Assembly (NCBI GenBank): GCA_964293305.1
Contig: CAXYYO010000005.1
Coordinates: 49,503-113,502, forward strand
Reading direction: 5' to 3'
Source of the DNA: CALAGJ01 sp964293305
GTDB lineage: Bacteria > Bacteroidota > Bacteroidia > Chitinophagales > Chitinophagaceae
DNA: 64,000 bases
Shown here: in pieces, positions 25,740 to 34,299 of the stretch
Layout of the letters: each line of letters starts with the position of its first letter
Numbering within the stretch: position 1 is the first letter of the stretch
Made by a program: the position numbers and the translations under genes
Notes under the pieces: generated by a model
The model's database searches: none
Told to the model about the DNA's origin: nothing
Seen by the model: the letters and a program-made list of their open reading frames with translations, nothing else

Positions 25740-28133
25740 CTATTTTTTTCTTAGCCTTGAAGGAAATATGGAAAACTTCTTTTCCTTTTGACCATTTTCA
25801 AAATCAATATATCCCTCACCGTATGGCTTTGAAATAATATCGTTATACCCATATCCATATCCATAATATAATTTTTTATTACGCTTTATGCCATTTACAA
25901 TGATGCATAAACGCTTTAGTTTATTTTCTTTATTAATTCGTTCTATATACTCAATGCTGCTCTTAAATGAATACTGATATCTCAATATAAAAATACTAGA
26001 ATCTGCATAGTCGTTGAGCATAAATGTGTCTGCTACCATACCGGCAGGTGCTGTATCCACAATGATATAGTCATATTCTTTTTTTAATGCTTCAAACAAA
26101 CCACTTACTTTAGGATGCATGAGCATTTCTGAAGGGTTTGGTGGTATAGTACCTGAAGTTATATAATCAAATTTTTGCGCTTTATTATGGTGAATGATTT
26201 GTTCTTTAGGCATTGCATTCACTATAAAATCACTAAATCCATGGCTTTTCTTTTCATGCATATATTCTGCCAGTTTCGGTTTCCGTAGGTCTAACTCTAG
26301 CAGCAAAACTTTGCTGCCAGCTGCCGCAAAACTTGCTGCAAGGTTCATAGAAGTAAAACTCTTTCCTTCCCCACTCATAAATGAAGTAACCAAAATAATA
26401 TTACCACTTGGTTCTACATTTATATATCGCAAGTTTGTTCTAATCATTCGGAACTGCTCAGCCACAAGACTTTTGTTATTAAATGTAATAAGCCTTTCCT
26501 CAAGACGTTCTAAAAATGATAATTCACCCACTATAGGTGTGGTGGTACCTTCCTCTATTTCTCTTCGCTCAGATATTTTATTATTGAAAAAATCAATGAT
26601 TAAAAGAATGATAATTGGAATTGCCAGACCAAGTGATAAAGCCAGACTGATAATCTTGCTTTTATTTGGCTCAATAACACCCATATCAATGGCAGGATCT
26701 ACCACACGGGTATCGTTGATATTTGATGCCAAGGACATATCAGTTTCTTCCTTGCGCTGCAAGAGATATAAATAAATTTGCTCTTTAACTCCTATTTGTC
26801 TTTTCAGTTTAGTATAGATTCTTTCTGCTTCTGGCAGGCCTGATAGCAGATGATCAAAGTCATTTTTTGTAGATTGCAATTGGCCAATACGAGTACCATA
26901 TCCTTTCTTTATGTTGGATATATTTCTAACAATGTTCATCCTCAGATCATCCAATTGTTTTTTTCTGCGTAGCAGTACAGGATCGGATGAAGTACTAACA
27001 CCTGCCTGCTCTTGATACTCCAACACAAGTCTGTTATACTGATCTATAAGTGCTAGCATGGTGGGCTCTGTAAGTCCATTTACAGAAGGCACAATCTCTT
27101 TACTTGCTTGTGGTGTATTCAAATAGTCTTCAATGCCTTTTAAAATTTGAAGATTACCACTTTCCATGGCAATCTCTTTATCATACATTACAGATTGGTT
27201 TAAATAGAGGTTTCCCAGCTCTCCCACATTGGTCAGCTTGTTATTTTGTTTGTATAGCTCTGCCTGCATTTCAAGCTGATCAAGTTCTCTACTGATGGTG
27301 TCAATACGCTCTTTTAAAAAATCTACCGTTTTTACTGTTACAATATTTTTATCATTTAACCCTGCAGCGTTGTAAGTGGATATCAGTGTATTTACAATAT
27401 CTACACCTCTTTCAGGCACAGCATCAGCATAATTAACCTGTATGATACCTCCCATATCATGCAGTTGTGCAACATGAATGGTGTTGTGTAAACTTTTTGA
27501 TAGTTGCTCTCTGTCATGAAAATAAATAAAATACAAATCCTCCTCGCTAAACTTCTGTCCGGGTATTGGGTTTATTGTAATTTCGATGGTATTTAAAACA
27601 AAGGGTACTCCATAAGCATAGTTATAAAAACGACCCTCTTTTTCTATAGAACATTTATCCGGGGCAAATTTTATCTGGTAAGATTTAGCTGTGAATACTG
27701 AATCGGTACTTCTTTTTATCTGCATGGATACCGGAGAGTTTTTTCCATACAAATCCGTTTGAGCTATTTTACCCTTTGCTATTAAAGCTATATCTAAATT
27801 TAGGGAATCTATTACAGAAAGCATCATGGTGTAAGATTGTATGATATCAATCTGGTTTTGCACTTCTTTGCTGTTTTGCATTACTCCCATTTCCCGGAGG
27901 ATGTTATAATTGCTACTGTTTTCTTCATTGTCTTTTATTAAAACATAGGAAGTAACTAAGTGTATGGGTTTAGCATAGCGGAGTACTAGCAATGCTACTC
28001 CGTACGATAATAGTAACGATAATATAATCCAAGGTGCAAAATCCCAAAGGCGGAATAAAAACTTTTTTATATCAAAGCTTTTGCCTGCAGCTCCATCGGT
28101 ATTATTATTTATTTGACCTAAAGGGAAACTCAT
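25740..28133 (-). CDS. wzc: Polysaccharide co-polymerase / tyrosine autokinase (Wzc family)
   Basis: 797 residues from the ATG at 28133, five bases after the upstream stop codon; a longer frame to 28172 overlaps that gene. Wzz-type domain with membrane helices near 35-55 and 500-520 and a long periplasmic coiled-coil region between. The cytoplasmic BY-kinase domain has Walker A SFMSGEGKSFTSMNLA, Walker A' LLLELDLRKPKL and IIVDTAPAG. The C-terminal tail is a tyrosine cluster (KLYYGYGYGYNDI) suited to autophosphorylation. By family it controls chain length and links to the outer-membrane exporter. The PHP phosphatase at the operon end is its probable antagonist. Confidence 0.93.
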   Translation of the reverse strand: MSFPLGQINNNTDGAAGKSFDIKKFLFRLWDFAPWIILSLLLSYGVALLVLRYAKPIHLVTSYVLIKDNEENSSNYNILREMGVMQNSKEVQNQIDIIQSYTMMLSVIDSLNLDIALIAKGKIAQTDLYGKNSPVSMQIKRSTDSVFTAKSYQIKFAPDKCSIEKEGRFYNYAYGVPFVLNTIEITINPIPGQKFSEEDLYFIYFHDREQLSKSLHNTIHVAQLHDMGGIIQVNYADAVPERGVDIVNTLISTYNAAGLNDKNIVTVKTVDFLKERIDTISRELDQLEMQAELYKQNNKLTNVGELGNLYLNQSVMYDKEIAMESGNLQILKGIEDYLNTPQASKEIVPSVNGLTEPTMLALIDQYNRLVLEYQEQAGVSTSSDPVLLRRKKQLDDLRMNIVRNISNIKKGYGTRIGQLQSTKNDFDHLLSGLPEAERIYTKLKRQIGVKEQIYLYLLQRKEETDMSLASNINDTRVVDPAIDMGVIEPNKSKIISLALSLGLAIPIIILLIIDFFNNKISERREIEEGTTTPIVGELSFLERLEERLITFNNKSLVAEQFRMIRTNLRYINVEPSGNIILVTSFMSGEGKSFTSMNLAASFAAAGSKVLLLELDLRKPKLAEYMHEKKSHGFSDFIVNAMPKEQIIHHNKAQKFDYITSGTIPPNPSEMLMHPKVSGLFEALKKEYDYIIVDTAPAGMVADTFMLNDYADSSIFILRYQYSFKSSIEYIERINKENKLKRLCIIVNGIKRNKKLYYGYGYGYNDIISKPYGEGYIDFENGQKEKKFSIFPSRLRKK

Positions 28134-28137
28134 AGTG

Positions 28138-28902
28138 CTATCTGAATAATGAAATGATGATGGCCAAAACACTTATACTAGCTGTAATGATAGGGAGAGA
28201 CCTTGCAAGGTTATCTGAATTTGCTTTATTTTCTGAAGGAGCTACATATAACATATCATAACGATCTAAATAAAAATAGGGTGTATTTAAAATGGATTGA
28301 TCATTAAAATTTAATGAAATGATGGTGCGATTGCCATTTACATCTTTTATCAATTTAATATTGTCTAAGCGGCTATACTGTGTAATACCTCCTGCTTGAG
28401 AAAGGGCTTCAAAGAGATTAATTTTTTCATTGGGAATGGTAAAATAACCTGGGTTTTTTACTTCGCCAAATACGGCGAATCTGAAATTCATGTATCGCAT
28501 GGACACTACGGGATTTATTAAAAACTCTGCGTAGCGGCTTCTAATCATTTCAGCTGCACTATCCCGCTTCATGCCGCTTACGAACAGCTTACCCAGACGT
28601 GGCAATTCAATATGGCCCGAAGCATCTACTAAACAATCGAGTGGAATACCGGCAGGTGTGCCAAAATATTGTGTAATATATTGAACGGTTTGTTCACTCT
28701 CCCCACCTATTCTTATCTCCAGCATATCGTTAGGCTGTATGATGGAATTTGGTAATGCAATGGTATTTAATTGCATCCAGGATGAATCAGGTTGGTTTTC
28801 AAAAAATGTGATTTTTTGGGTATCAATACATGCCGTAAAAAAACAACTTGAAATCAAGAAAAAACTTATTATAAAACGGGCCATTAAGCCTTTGATAATC
28901 AT
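28138..28902 (-). CDS. Outer-membrane polysaccharide export lipoprotein (Wza/GfcE-like)
   Basis: 254 residues. An N-terminal lipoprotein signal with lipobox FFTAC suggests anchoring to the outer membrane. The Poly_export domain (IIQPNDMLEIRIGGESE, then VDASGHIELPRLGKLFVSG) is followed by a SLBB domain (AVFGEVKNPGYFTIPNEKI, LFEALSQAGGI). A C-terminal hydrophobic helix (PIITASISVLAIIISLF) would cross the outer membrane, as in Wza. Start at 28902; 28884 is an alternative. It is the first gene of the whole minus-strand operon, and the promoter should lie in the 175-base divergent gap to its right. Confidence 0.92.
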   Translation of the reverse strand: MIIKGLMARFIISFFLISSCFFTACIDTQKITFFENQPDSSWMQLNTIALPNSIIQPNDMLEIRIGGESEQTVQYITQYFGTPAGIPLDCLVDASGHIELPRLGKLFVSGMKRDSAAEMIRSRYAEFLINPVVSMRYMNFRFAVFGEVKNPGYFTIPNEKINLFEALSQAGGITQYSRLDNIKLIKDVNGNRTIISLNFNDQSILNTPYFYLDRYDMLYVAPSENKANSDNLARSLPIITASISVLAIIISLFR

Positions 28903-29077
28903 ATTTACCTTACCATTATTTAGGGCGGCAATATAGGCAATAGCGGTAAAAATCTATTAGGATACTTCAATTGTTACTTCTTATAAATCATTGCCCGTAG
29001 GGCGAAAAAATAGAATCAAAAATAAATACGTATAATAAATACCATTACTTTCACAAAATCAAAAAATATAATTTATA

Positions 29078-29596
29078 ATGTTAAACAATTTATTAGACTT
29101 GGTGAAGCAGCATGCTGGTGATGCAATAATTAACAATACAGATATACCAAATGAAAGAAATGATGAAGCCGTAAACTTTGCTTCGAACTCTATTTTTGAA
29201 GGCCTACAGAAAGCAATAGCTGGAGGTCAGGGCGGGGGCGTAGAGAGCTTGATTGGCCTATTTAAAGGAGGTGGCCAGGCCCATCAAAATCCAATAACTC
29301 AAAATATTCAATCGAATGTAGTGCAAGGATTGATGAGTCAATTTGGACTGGGTGAAAGTAAGGCAGGCGGTATTGCTTCCATGCTCATACCTATAGTTAT
29401 GAATCAATTAGTACATAAAACCAATGACCCCAACGATAATAGCTTTGACCTACAGGATATTTTTAATAAAGTATCAGGAGGCAAAACAGGTGGGTTAGAT
29501 ATTGGTGGGTTATTAAATCAATTTACAGGAGGTGGTGAAAAGCAACAGGGATCTGGTGGTCTATTAGATTCCATCAAAGGTTTATTTGGCAAATAA
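29078..29596 (+). CDS. DUF937/YidB-like small protein
   Basis: 172 residues without signal peptide. It opens with MLNNLLDLVKQHAGDAIINN and PNERNDEAVNFASNSIFEGL, then shows Gly-rich linkers around helical segments (SLIGLFKGGGQ, QGLMSQFGLGESKAGGIASM) and ends in GLLDSIKGLFGK. This pattern fits the DUF937/YidB group, which is common in Bacteroidota and of unclear function. The FGLGESKAGGIASMLIP segment is the most conserved part as I recall it. It is transcribed away from the polysaccharide operon and closed by a terminator. Confidence 0.72.
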   Translation: MLNNLLDLVKQHAGDAIINNTDIPNERNDEAVNFASNSIFEGLQKAIAGGQGGGVESLIGLFKGGGQAHQNPITQNIQSNVVQGLMSQFGLGESKAGGIASMLIPIVMNQLVHKTNDPNDNSFDLQDIFNKVSGGKTGGLDIGGLLNQFTGGGEKQQGSGGLLDSIKGLFGK

Positions 29597-29617
29597 GTTG
29601 ATACAATAAAATACGCA

Positions 29618-29647
29618 AGCCCCTTTTTAAAATCAGGGGCTTTTTTT
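29618..29647 (+). terminator. Rho-independent terminator
   Basis: The stem AGCCCCT / AGGGGCT is followed by T residues, 21 bases after the preceding stop codon. Confidence 0.85.
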
Positions 29648-29821
29648 GTGAGTATAATACGATGGTATTATTTGATAACCTAGCTAAAATCTTCTTTTAT
29701 AAGTCAAAGATTTTTGTCATTTGATTCAATATTTTATTAAGGCACAAAGTCATTTGTGAGCCATCAGTTAATCAAAAAAAAATCTCTTCTTTTTTTCAAA
29801 AAAAATATCAATCTTTACCCC

Positions 29822-31147
29822 ATGCCTAAATCAGTGTGTGTAATTGGTGCAGGACCTTGTGGTATAACAGCAGCAAAAAATTTATTAGATCAGGGTTTAT
29901 TGGTTACAGTATTTGAAGCCGCTGGAGAAATAGGTGGTAATTGGATTTTTTCTGAAACTCTCGGACATAGCAGTGTGTTTGAAACCACACATATCATTTC
30001 CTCCCGTACACTCAGCCAGTACGATGATTATCATATGCCGGAAGATTATCCTGACTATCCATCCCATAAACATTTAGCTACCTATTTTAAAAACTATGCT
30101 GCTCACTTTGGCGTGGAGCAGCAGATATCCTTCCATACAAAAGTGCTGCATTGTAAATGCCTGCCTGATAATCGTTGGGAAATTATTACAGAAAAAGAGG
30201 CTATAGTACAAACTCATTTTTTTGATGCACTGGCAGTTTGTAATGGGCACCATTGGAATCCACGCATGCCATCATACCCCGGGCATTTTAGTGGCAGGTT
30301 TATGCATTCGCATGATGTCAAAAAATTTCTGGATTTTAAGCATAAAAAGGTATTGGTAATAGGTGGAGGTAATAGTGCTTGTGATGTAGCGGTAGAAAGT
30401 AGTAGAGTGGCTGCATCTGTTGATATTAGTTGGCGTAGAGGTTATTGGATAGCACCAAAATTTTTAATGGGCGTACCCGCAGATGTATTTAGCCATAAAG
30501 TGGATTGGATGCCAAGATGGCTCTGGCAAAAAATGGTAAAACTTTCACTTAGAATAAGGAGTGGTGCCAATACCTTGTATGGGCTTCCAAACCCGGATGG
30601 ACCGGTGGGTAGCCATCATCCCACTATTAATGAAGATTTATTTTATACCATACGCCATGGTAAAATTAAACCAAGACCGGATATAGAAAAACTGGATGGC
30701 AACACTGTAATTTTTAAAGATGGCAGCAGGGCGGATTATGATGTAATTGTGGCCTGCACAGGCTATATTATAACACATCCATTTTTTGATAAAAATTTTA
30801 TTGATTATAGTCAAGGAGAAGTGCCGCTTTGGTTAAGAATGATGCATCCAGACATTCCAACACTTTACTTCATTGGTTTATTTCAACCGCTAGGATGTAT
30901 ATGGCCGGGTGCAGAATTACAAAGTAAAATAATGGCCAGAGCAATAGCAGGATTATGGAAAAGACCCACCGATATTAAAAATAAAATTCAGCACGAATTG
31001 CTGCATCCAGATTTTAAACAAATAAATACAGCACGCCATACTATTACTGTTGACTATCATAAATTCAGAAAAAGACTCTTACAACATTTACCAAAAGATT
31101 ATATCAGGAAAACCCCTATAAATAACCCTTCCCAGCAAAATGCATGA
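29822..31147 (+). CDS. Flavin-containing monooxygenase (FMO/Baeyer-Villiger-like)
   Basis: 441 residues from the ATG at 29822; a GTG at 29756 would add 22 residues ahead of the FAD motif. FAD site CVIGAGPCGITAAKNL (residues 6-20), GGNWIF, and a second NADPH-binding Rossmann motif VLVIGGGNSACDVAVE near 178. The fingerprint FSGRFMHSHDV fits F-x-G-x3-H but ends in Val instead of the Tyr/Phe of FMOs or Trp of Baeyer-Villiger enzymes. By family it inserts oxygen into a ketone, amine or sulfur compound. The next gene, a hydrolase, overlaps its end by eight bases, hinting at a joint ketone-to-ester-to-acid step (inference). Confidence 0.85.
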   Translation: MPKSVCVIGAGPCGITAAKNLLDQGLLVTVFEAAGEIGGNWIFSETLGHSSVFETTHIISSRTLSQYDDYHMPEDYPDYPSHKHLATYFKNYAAHFGVEQQISFHTKVLHCKCLPDNRWEIITEKEAIVQTHFFDALAVCNGHHWNPRMPSYPGHFSGRFMHSHDVKKFLDFKHKKVLVIGGGNSACDVAVESSRVAASVDISWRRGYWIAPKFLMGVPADVFSHKVDWMPRWLWQKMVKLSLRIRSGANTLYGLPNPDGPVGSHHPTINEDLFYTIRHGKIKPRPDIEKLDGNTVIFKDGSRADYDVIVACTGYIITHPFFDKNFIDYSQGEVPLWLRMMHPDIPTLYFIGLFQPLGCIWPGAELQSKIMARAIAGLWKRPTDIKNKIQHELLHPDFKQINTARHTITVDYHKFRKRLLQHLPKDYIRKTPINNPSQQNA

Positions 31148-31937
31148 CATATCAAATTTAGAATTAATACATATACCCGCCAGAACATTCCCCGACAGGG
31201 GGTCATTACTCCTCCTACATGGTGCAGCCCATGCAGCTTGGATGTGGCAGGATAATTTTGCACCTTGGTTTGCACAGCAAGGCTATAATGTGTATGCCAT
31301 GAGTGTGAGAAATCATGGCAATAGTGCTTATTTGGAAAATGGTAAAAACATACGCATAAAGGAATATGTAACAGATGTGGCTACTGTGATTGAGCAATTA
31401 CCCTCACCAATTTATGTTATAGGACATAGTATGGGTGGCTTTATTATTCAGCATTACCTTTCAAAACATCAAGATAAAGTAAAAAAAGCTGTATTGCTTT
31501 GCAGCATACCACCACATGGACTTTGGAGGATTACTTTAAAAACCTTGTACCAATTCCCAAAAACATTTTTCAAAGCCAATTTTCGGAGATCACTTACTCC
31601 AATTTTTAAAGATCCTATTTTGGCCAGTCGCTACTTGTTTTCCCCAAAAACAGGTATGGATAAAGTAAAAAAAGTAGTAGCAAATTTGCAAGAAGAATCT
31701 TATCGTGCTTATCTAGATTGTTTGTTTTTAGATTTACCAAAACCTAAAAAAATTAAGACCCCAATCATGGTAATAGGAGGCGAAGCAGATTTTTTTTTCC
31801 CTCCGGAAGATATAAAAGCCACTGCAAAAGCATATCAGACCTCACCCCATATTATACCAGATGCGCCACATGATTTGATGTTGGAACCGGGTTGGGAATA
31901 CATTGCACGGCTTATTGCTACAAATCTATCTTTATAA
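31140..31937 (+). CDS. Alpha/beta hydrolase
   Basis: 265 residues. The catalytic triad can be placed: Ser97 in GHSMGG, Asp217 in GGEADFFFPPED, and His244 in PDAPHDLMLEPGW. The oxyanion-hole region is LLLLHGAAHAAWMW. It has no signal peptide, so it is cytoplasmic. By family it is an esterase or lactonase-like enzyme. It overlaps the monooxygenase gene by eight bases (ATGCATGA), so the two are translationally coupled and probably act on one substrate line. Substrate unknown. Confidence 0.87.
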   Translation: MHDISNLELIHIPARTFPDRGSLLLLHGAAHAAWMWQDNFAPWFAQQGYNVYAMSVRNHGNSAYLENGKNIRIKEYVTDVATVIEQLPSPIYVIGHSMGGFIIQHYLSKHQDKVKKAVLLCSIPPHGLWRITLKTLYQFPKTFFKANFRRSLTPIFKDPILASRYLFSPKTGMDKVKKVVANLQEESYRAYLDCLFLDLPKPKKIKTPIMVIGGEADFFFPPEDIKATAKAYQTSPHIIPDAPHDLMLEPGWEYIARLIATNLSL

Positions 31938-32010
31938 AAAATGCAGTACTAGAGTCTTTGAAATTGTTTGAAATTTTTATGGCTATCCTAGATATTTTTT
32001 AAACCCTGTT

Positions 32011-32040
32011 TTTGCAAATTCAATTTGCCTATTATCTTTG
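32011..32040 (+). promoter_or_regulatory. Bacteroidota-type promoter for guaB
   Basis: A -33 TTTG (32011-32014) and a -7 TATCTTTG (32033-32040) are separated by 18 bases, close to the Bacteroidota consensus TTTG-N(about 19)-TAnnTTTG. The ATG at 32044 lies only three bases beyond, so transcription should begin at or just after the start codon, giving a leaderless or near-leaderless message unless a later start is used. Confidence 0.6.
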
Positions 32041-32043
32041 CAC

Positions 32044-33537
32044 ATGGCAAGTAATATCAGCAATTCAAAAACACCCGTTTTTACCTTTCCCGAAGGATAT
32101 ACATTTGATGACGTGCTTTTGCAACCCGCTTACAGCGAAGTTTTACCAAGAGAAGTAAATACTAGTACACAGCTTACTAAAGCAATCGGTTTGAATATTC
32201 CAATGCTTTCAGCAGCTATGGACACAGTTACAGAAGCTGCTTTAGCCATTGCACTTGCAAGAGAAGGAGGCATTGGTATCTTACACAAAAACATGAGTAT
32301 TGAAAAGCAAGCCGAGCAGGTGCGTAAAGTAAAAAGGAGTGAGAGTGGGTTAATCATAGACCCCATTACACTGCATGAAGATGCTACCATTGGTGATGCA
32401 TTAAAACTGATGAAGGAAAATAAGATTGGTGGTATTCCAATTGTTGATGCAGACATGAAATTGGTAGGTATTCTTACAAATCGTGATTTACGCTTTGAAG
32501 ATGATAAACGCAAAGCAGTAAAAGCAGTTATGACCAGCACAGGATTGGTTACAGCACCGGAAGGCACAAATTTTTCACAAGCAGAAAAAATATTGCGCCA
32601 GCATAAAATTGAAAAGCTTCCCGTAATAAGCAAAGCTGGAAAACTAACTGGCCTCATTACCTATAGAGATATACTGCAGGTAAGAAACAATCCAAATGCG
32701 GTAAAGGATGGCTATGGCAGATTGTTAGTGGGTGCAGCACTGGGTATTACAAAAGATATTGAAGAGCGTGCCGCGGCATTACTTCATGTAGGAGTAGATG
32801 TAGTGAGTTTAGATAGTGCACATGGCCATAGTAAAGGAGTAATATTGGCCCTAAAAGCCCTCAAAAAAAGGTTCAAAAACATACAGGTTATAGCTGGAAA
32901 TGTGGGCACAGCAGCAGGAGCAAAAGCCTTGGCTGCGGCAGGTGCAGATGCTGTAAAGGTTGGCATTGGCCCAGGCTCTATTTGTACTACAAGAATAGTG
33001 GCAGGTGCAGGTGTGCCACAGCTTACAGCCATTATGCAGGCGGCTTATGCTTTGAAAAAATCTGGCGTACCACTCATTGCTGATGGCGGTATTCGTTATA
33101 CTGGAGATATGGTGAAAGCCATAGCAGCAGGTGCGCAGTGTGTAATGATGGGTAGTGTGTTTGCAGGTGTGGAAGAAAGCCCCGGAGAAACGATAATGTT
33201 TGAAGGAAGAAAGTTTAAAGCATATAGGGGAATGGGTAGTATATCTGCCATGCAGGAAGGAAGCAGCGACAGGTACTTTCAGGATGTAGAAGATGATATT
33301 AAAAAATTAGTACCCGAGGGCATAGAAGGGCGTGTGGCTTATAAAGGAATGTTATCCGAAGTAGTGTCACAATATACAGGTGGTCTAAGAGCGGGTATGG
33401 GTTATTGTGGTGCCGCAGATATACCCTTGCTACAACAAACAGCGAACTTTGTAAAAATTACAAATGCAGGTATGCGGGAAAGTCATGCTCACGATGTGGA
33501 AATAACCAAAGAAGCACCAAACTATAGTAGAAAGTAA
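32044..33537 (+). CDS. guaB: IMP dehydrogenase
   Basis: 497 residues from the ATG at 32044; a TTG two codons earlier is not needed. It catalyses the NAD-dependent step from IMP to XMP, the first committed step of GMP synthesis. The N-terminal block TFDDVLLQPAYSEVLP is diagnostic. Two CBS domains lie at about 100-215 (TNRDLRFEDD, ITYRDILQVR). The catalytic Cys is in GPGSICTTRIVAGAGVP, and the flap and substrate loops are in GVEESPGE and YRGMGSISAM. Length is normal for the family. It stands alone, convergent with the two-component genes. Confidence 0.97.
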   Translation: MASNISNSKTPVFTFPEGYTFDDVLLQPAYSEVLPREVNTSTQLTKAIGLNIPMLSAAMDTVTEAALAIALAREGGIGILHKNMSIEKQAEQVRKVKRSESGLIIDPITLHEDATIGDALKLMKENKIGGIPIVDADMKLVGILTNRDLRFEDDKRKAVKAVMTSTGLVTAPEGTNFSQAEKILRQHKIEKLPVISKAGKLTGLITYRDILQVRNNPNAVKDGYGRLLVGAALGITKDIEERAAALLHVGVDVVSLDSAHGHSKGVILALKALKKRFKNIQVIAGNVGTAAGAKALAAAGADAVKVGIGPGSICTTRIVAGAGVPQLTAIMQAAYALKKSGVPLIADGGIRYTGDMVKAIAAGAQCVMMGSVFAGVEESPGETIMFEGRKFKAYRGMGSISAMQEGSSDRYFQDVEDDIKKLVPEGIEGRVAYKGMLSEVVSQYTGGLRAGMGYCGAADIPLLQQTANFVKITNAGMRESHAHDVEITKEAPNYSRK

Positions 33538-33575
33538 TATTATTTGCGAAAGAAGTTTGAGGAGTAATGCTTGGG

Positions 33576-34280
33576 CTATTCTACATATTTATACCCTACA
33601 CCTCGTACGCTTTGAAAATGCTGAGGCTGGCTGCTATCCGCTTCAAAATATTTTCTAAAGTTTAAAATAAAATTGTCAATGGTGCGGGTGTTTGGAAAAA
33701 CATTATAGCCCCATACTACTTGTAAAATTTTTTCACGGGGTACCACTTCATTTTTATTTTCAAGGAGCAGTTTTAAAAGCATTGATTCTTTTTTACTCAA
33801 TTCTATTTGATTGCCAAGTACATTTATAGCAGTTTGCGCTTTAAAATTTATGCTGCAGCCACCAAATTGGTATTCATCAATTGGAGGCTTTATCTGTTGT
33901 AGTAATTTATTTTTATTAATGAGTTTGTCCACTCTTAGCAGCAGCTCTTCCAAGTTAAATGGCTTGCTAAGGTAATCATCTGCTCCTTTTTTTAAACCCA
34001 TCACTCTATCACTACTACTACCCCTTGCACTTACAATAAGTATGGGTACATCATTGTTTTGTATGCGAATTCTTTCTGTTATGAGCAAACCATCCATTTC
34101 AGGGAGCATAATATCAAGAATAAGAAGATTGAAATGCTCACCAGCTATGGCATCAATAGCTTGGCTACCATTAAATGCCGAGGTTACAGAGTATCCTTCC
34201 ATTTCTAAATTCATCTTAATGGTTTCATGTAGTGTTGGTTCATCCTCTGTTAAAAGTATATTTCCTCTGGTACTATTCAT
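33576..34280 (-). CDS. OmpR/PhoB-family response regulator
   Basis: 234 residues. The receiver domain has the acidic pocket in LTEDEP, phospho-acceptor Asp56 in LLILDIMLPEMDG, the SAR segment and the LSKPF lysine near 108. The C-terminal winged-helix DNA-binding domain shows ELSKKESMLLKLLLENKNE and the recognition part NTRTIDNFILNFRKYF and VRGVGYKYV. By family it is a transcription regulator phosphorylated by the histidine kinase encoded 19 bases upstream. Its target genes cannot be seen here. Confidence 0.94.
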   Translation of the reverse strand: MNSTRGNILLTEDEPTLHETIKMNLEMEGYSVTSAFNGSQAIDAIAGEHFNLLILDIMLPEMDGLLITERIRIQNNDVPILIVSARGSSSDRVMGLKKGADDYLSKPFNLEELLLRVDKLINKNKLLQQIKPPIDEYQFGGCSINFKAQTAINVLGNQIELSKKESMLLKLLLENKNEVVPREKILQVVWGYNVFPNTRTIDNFILNFRKYFEADSSQPQHFQSVRGVGYKYVE

Positions 34281-34299
34281 CGTGTAAAAATATGCTTAA

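Noticed and set aside
26194..26775. Open frame of 193 codons opposite the tyrosine autokinase gene
   Set aside because: Antisense shadow of a strongly conserved gene; low-complexity Ser/Leu composition and no start signal.
32130..32657. Open frame of 175 codons opposite guaB
   Set aside because: Shadow of the conserved IMP dehydrogenase frame; no protein-like features.
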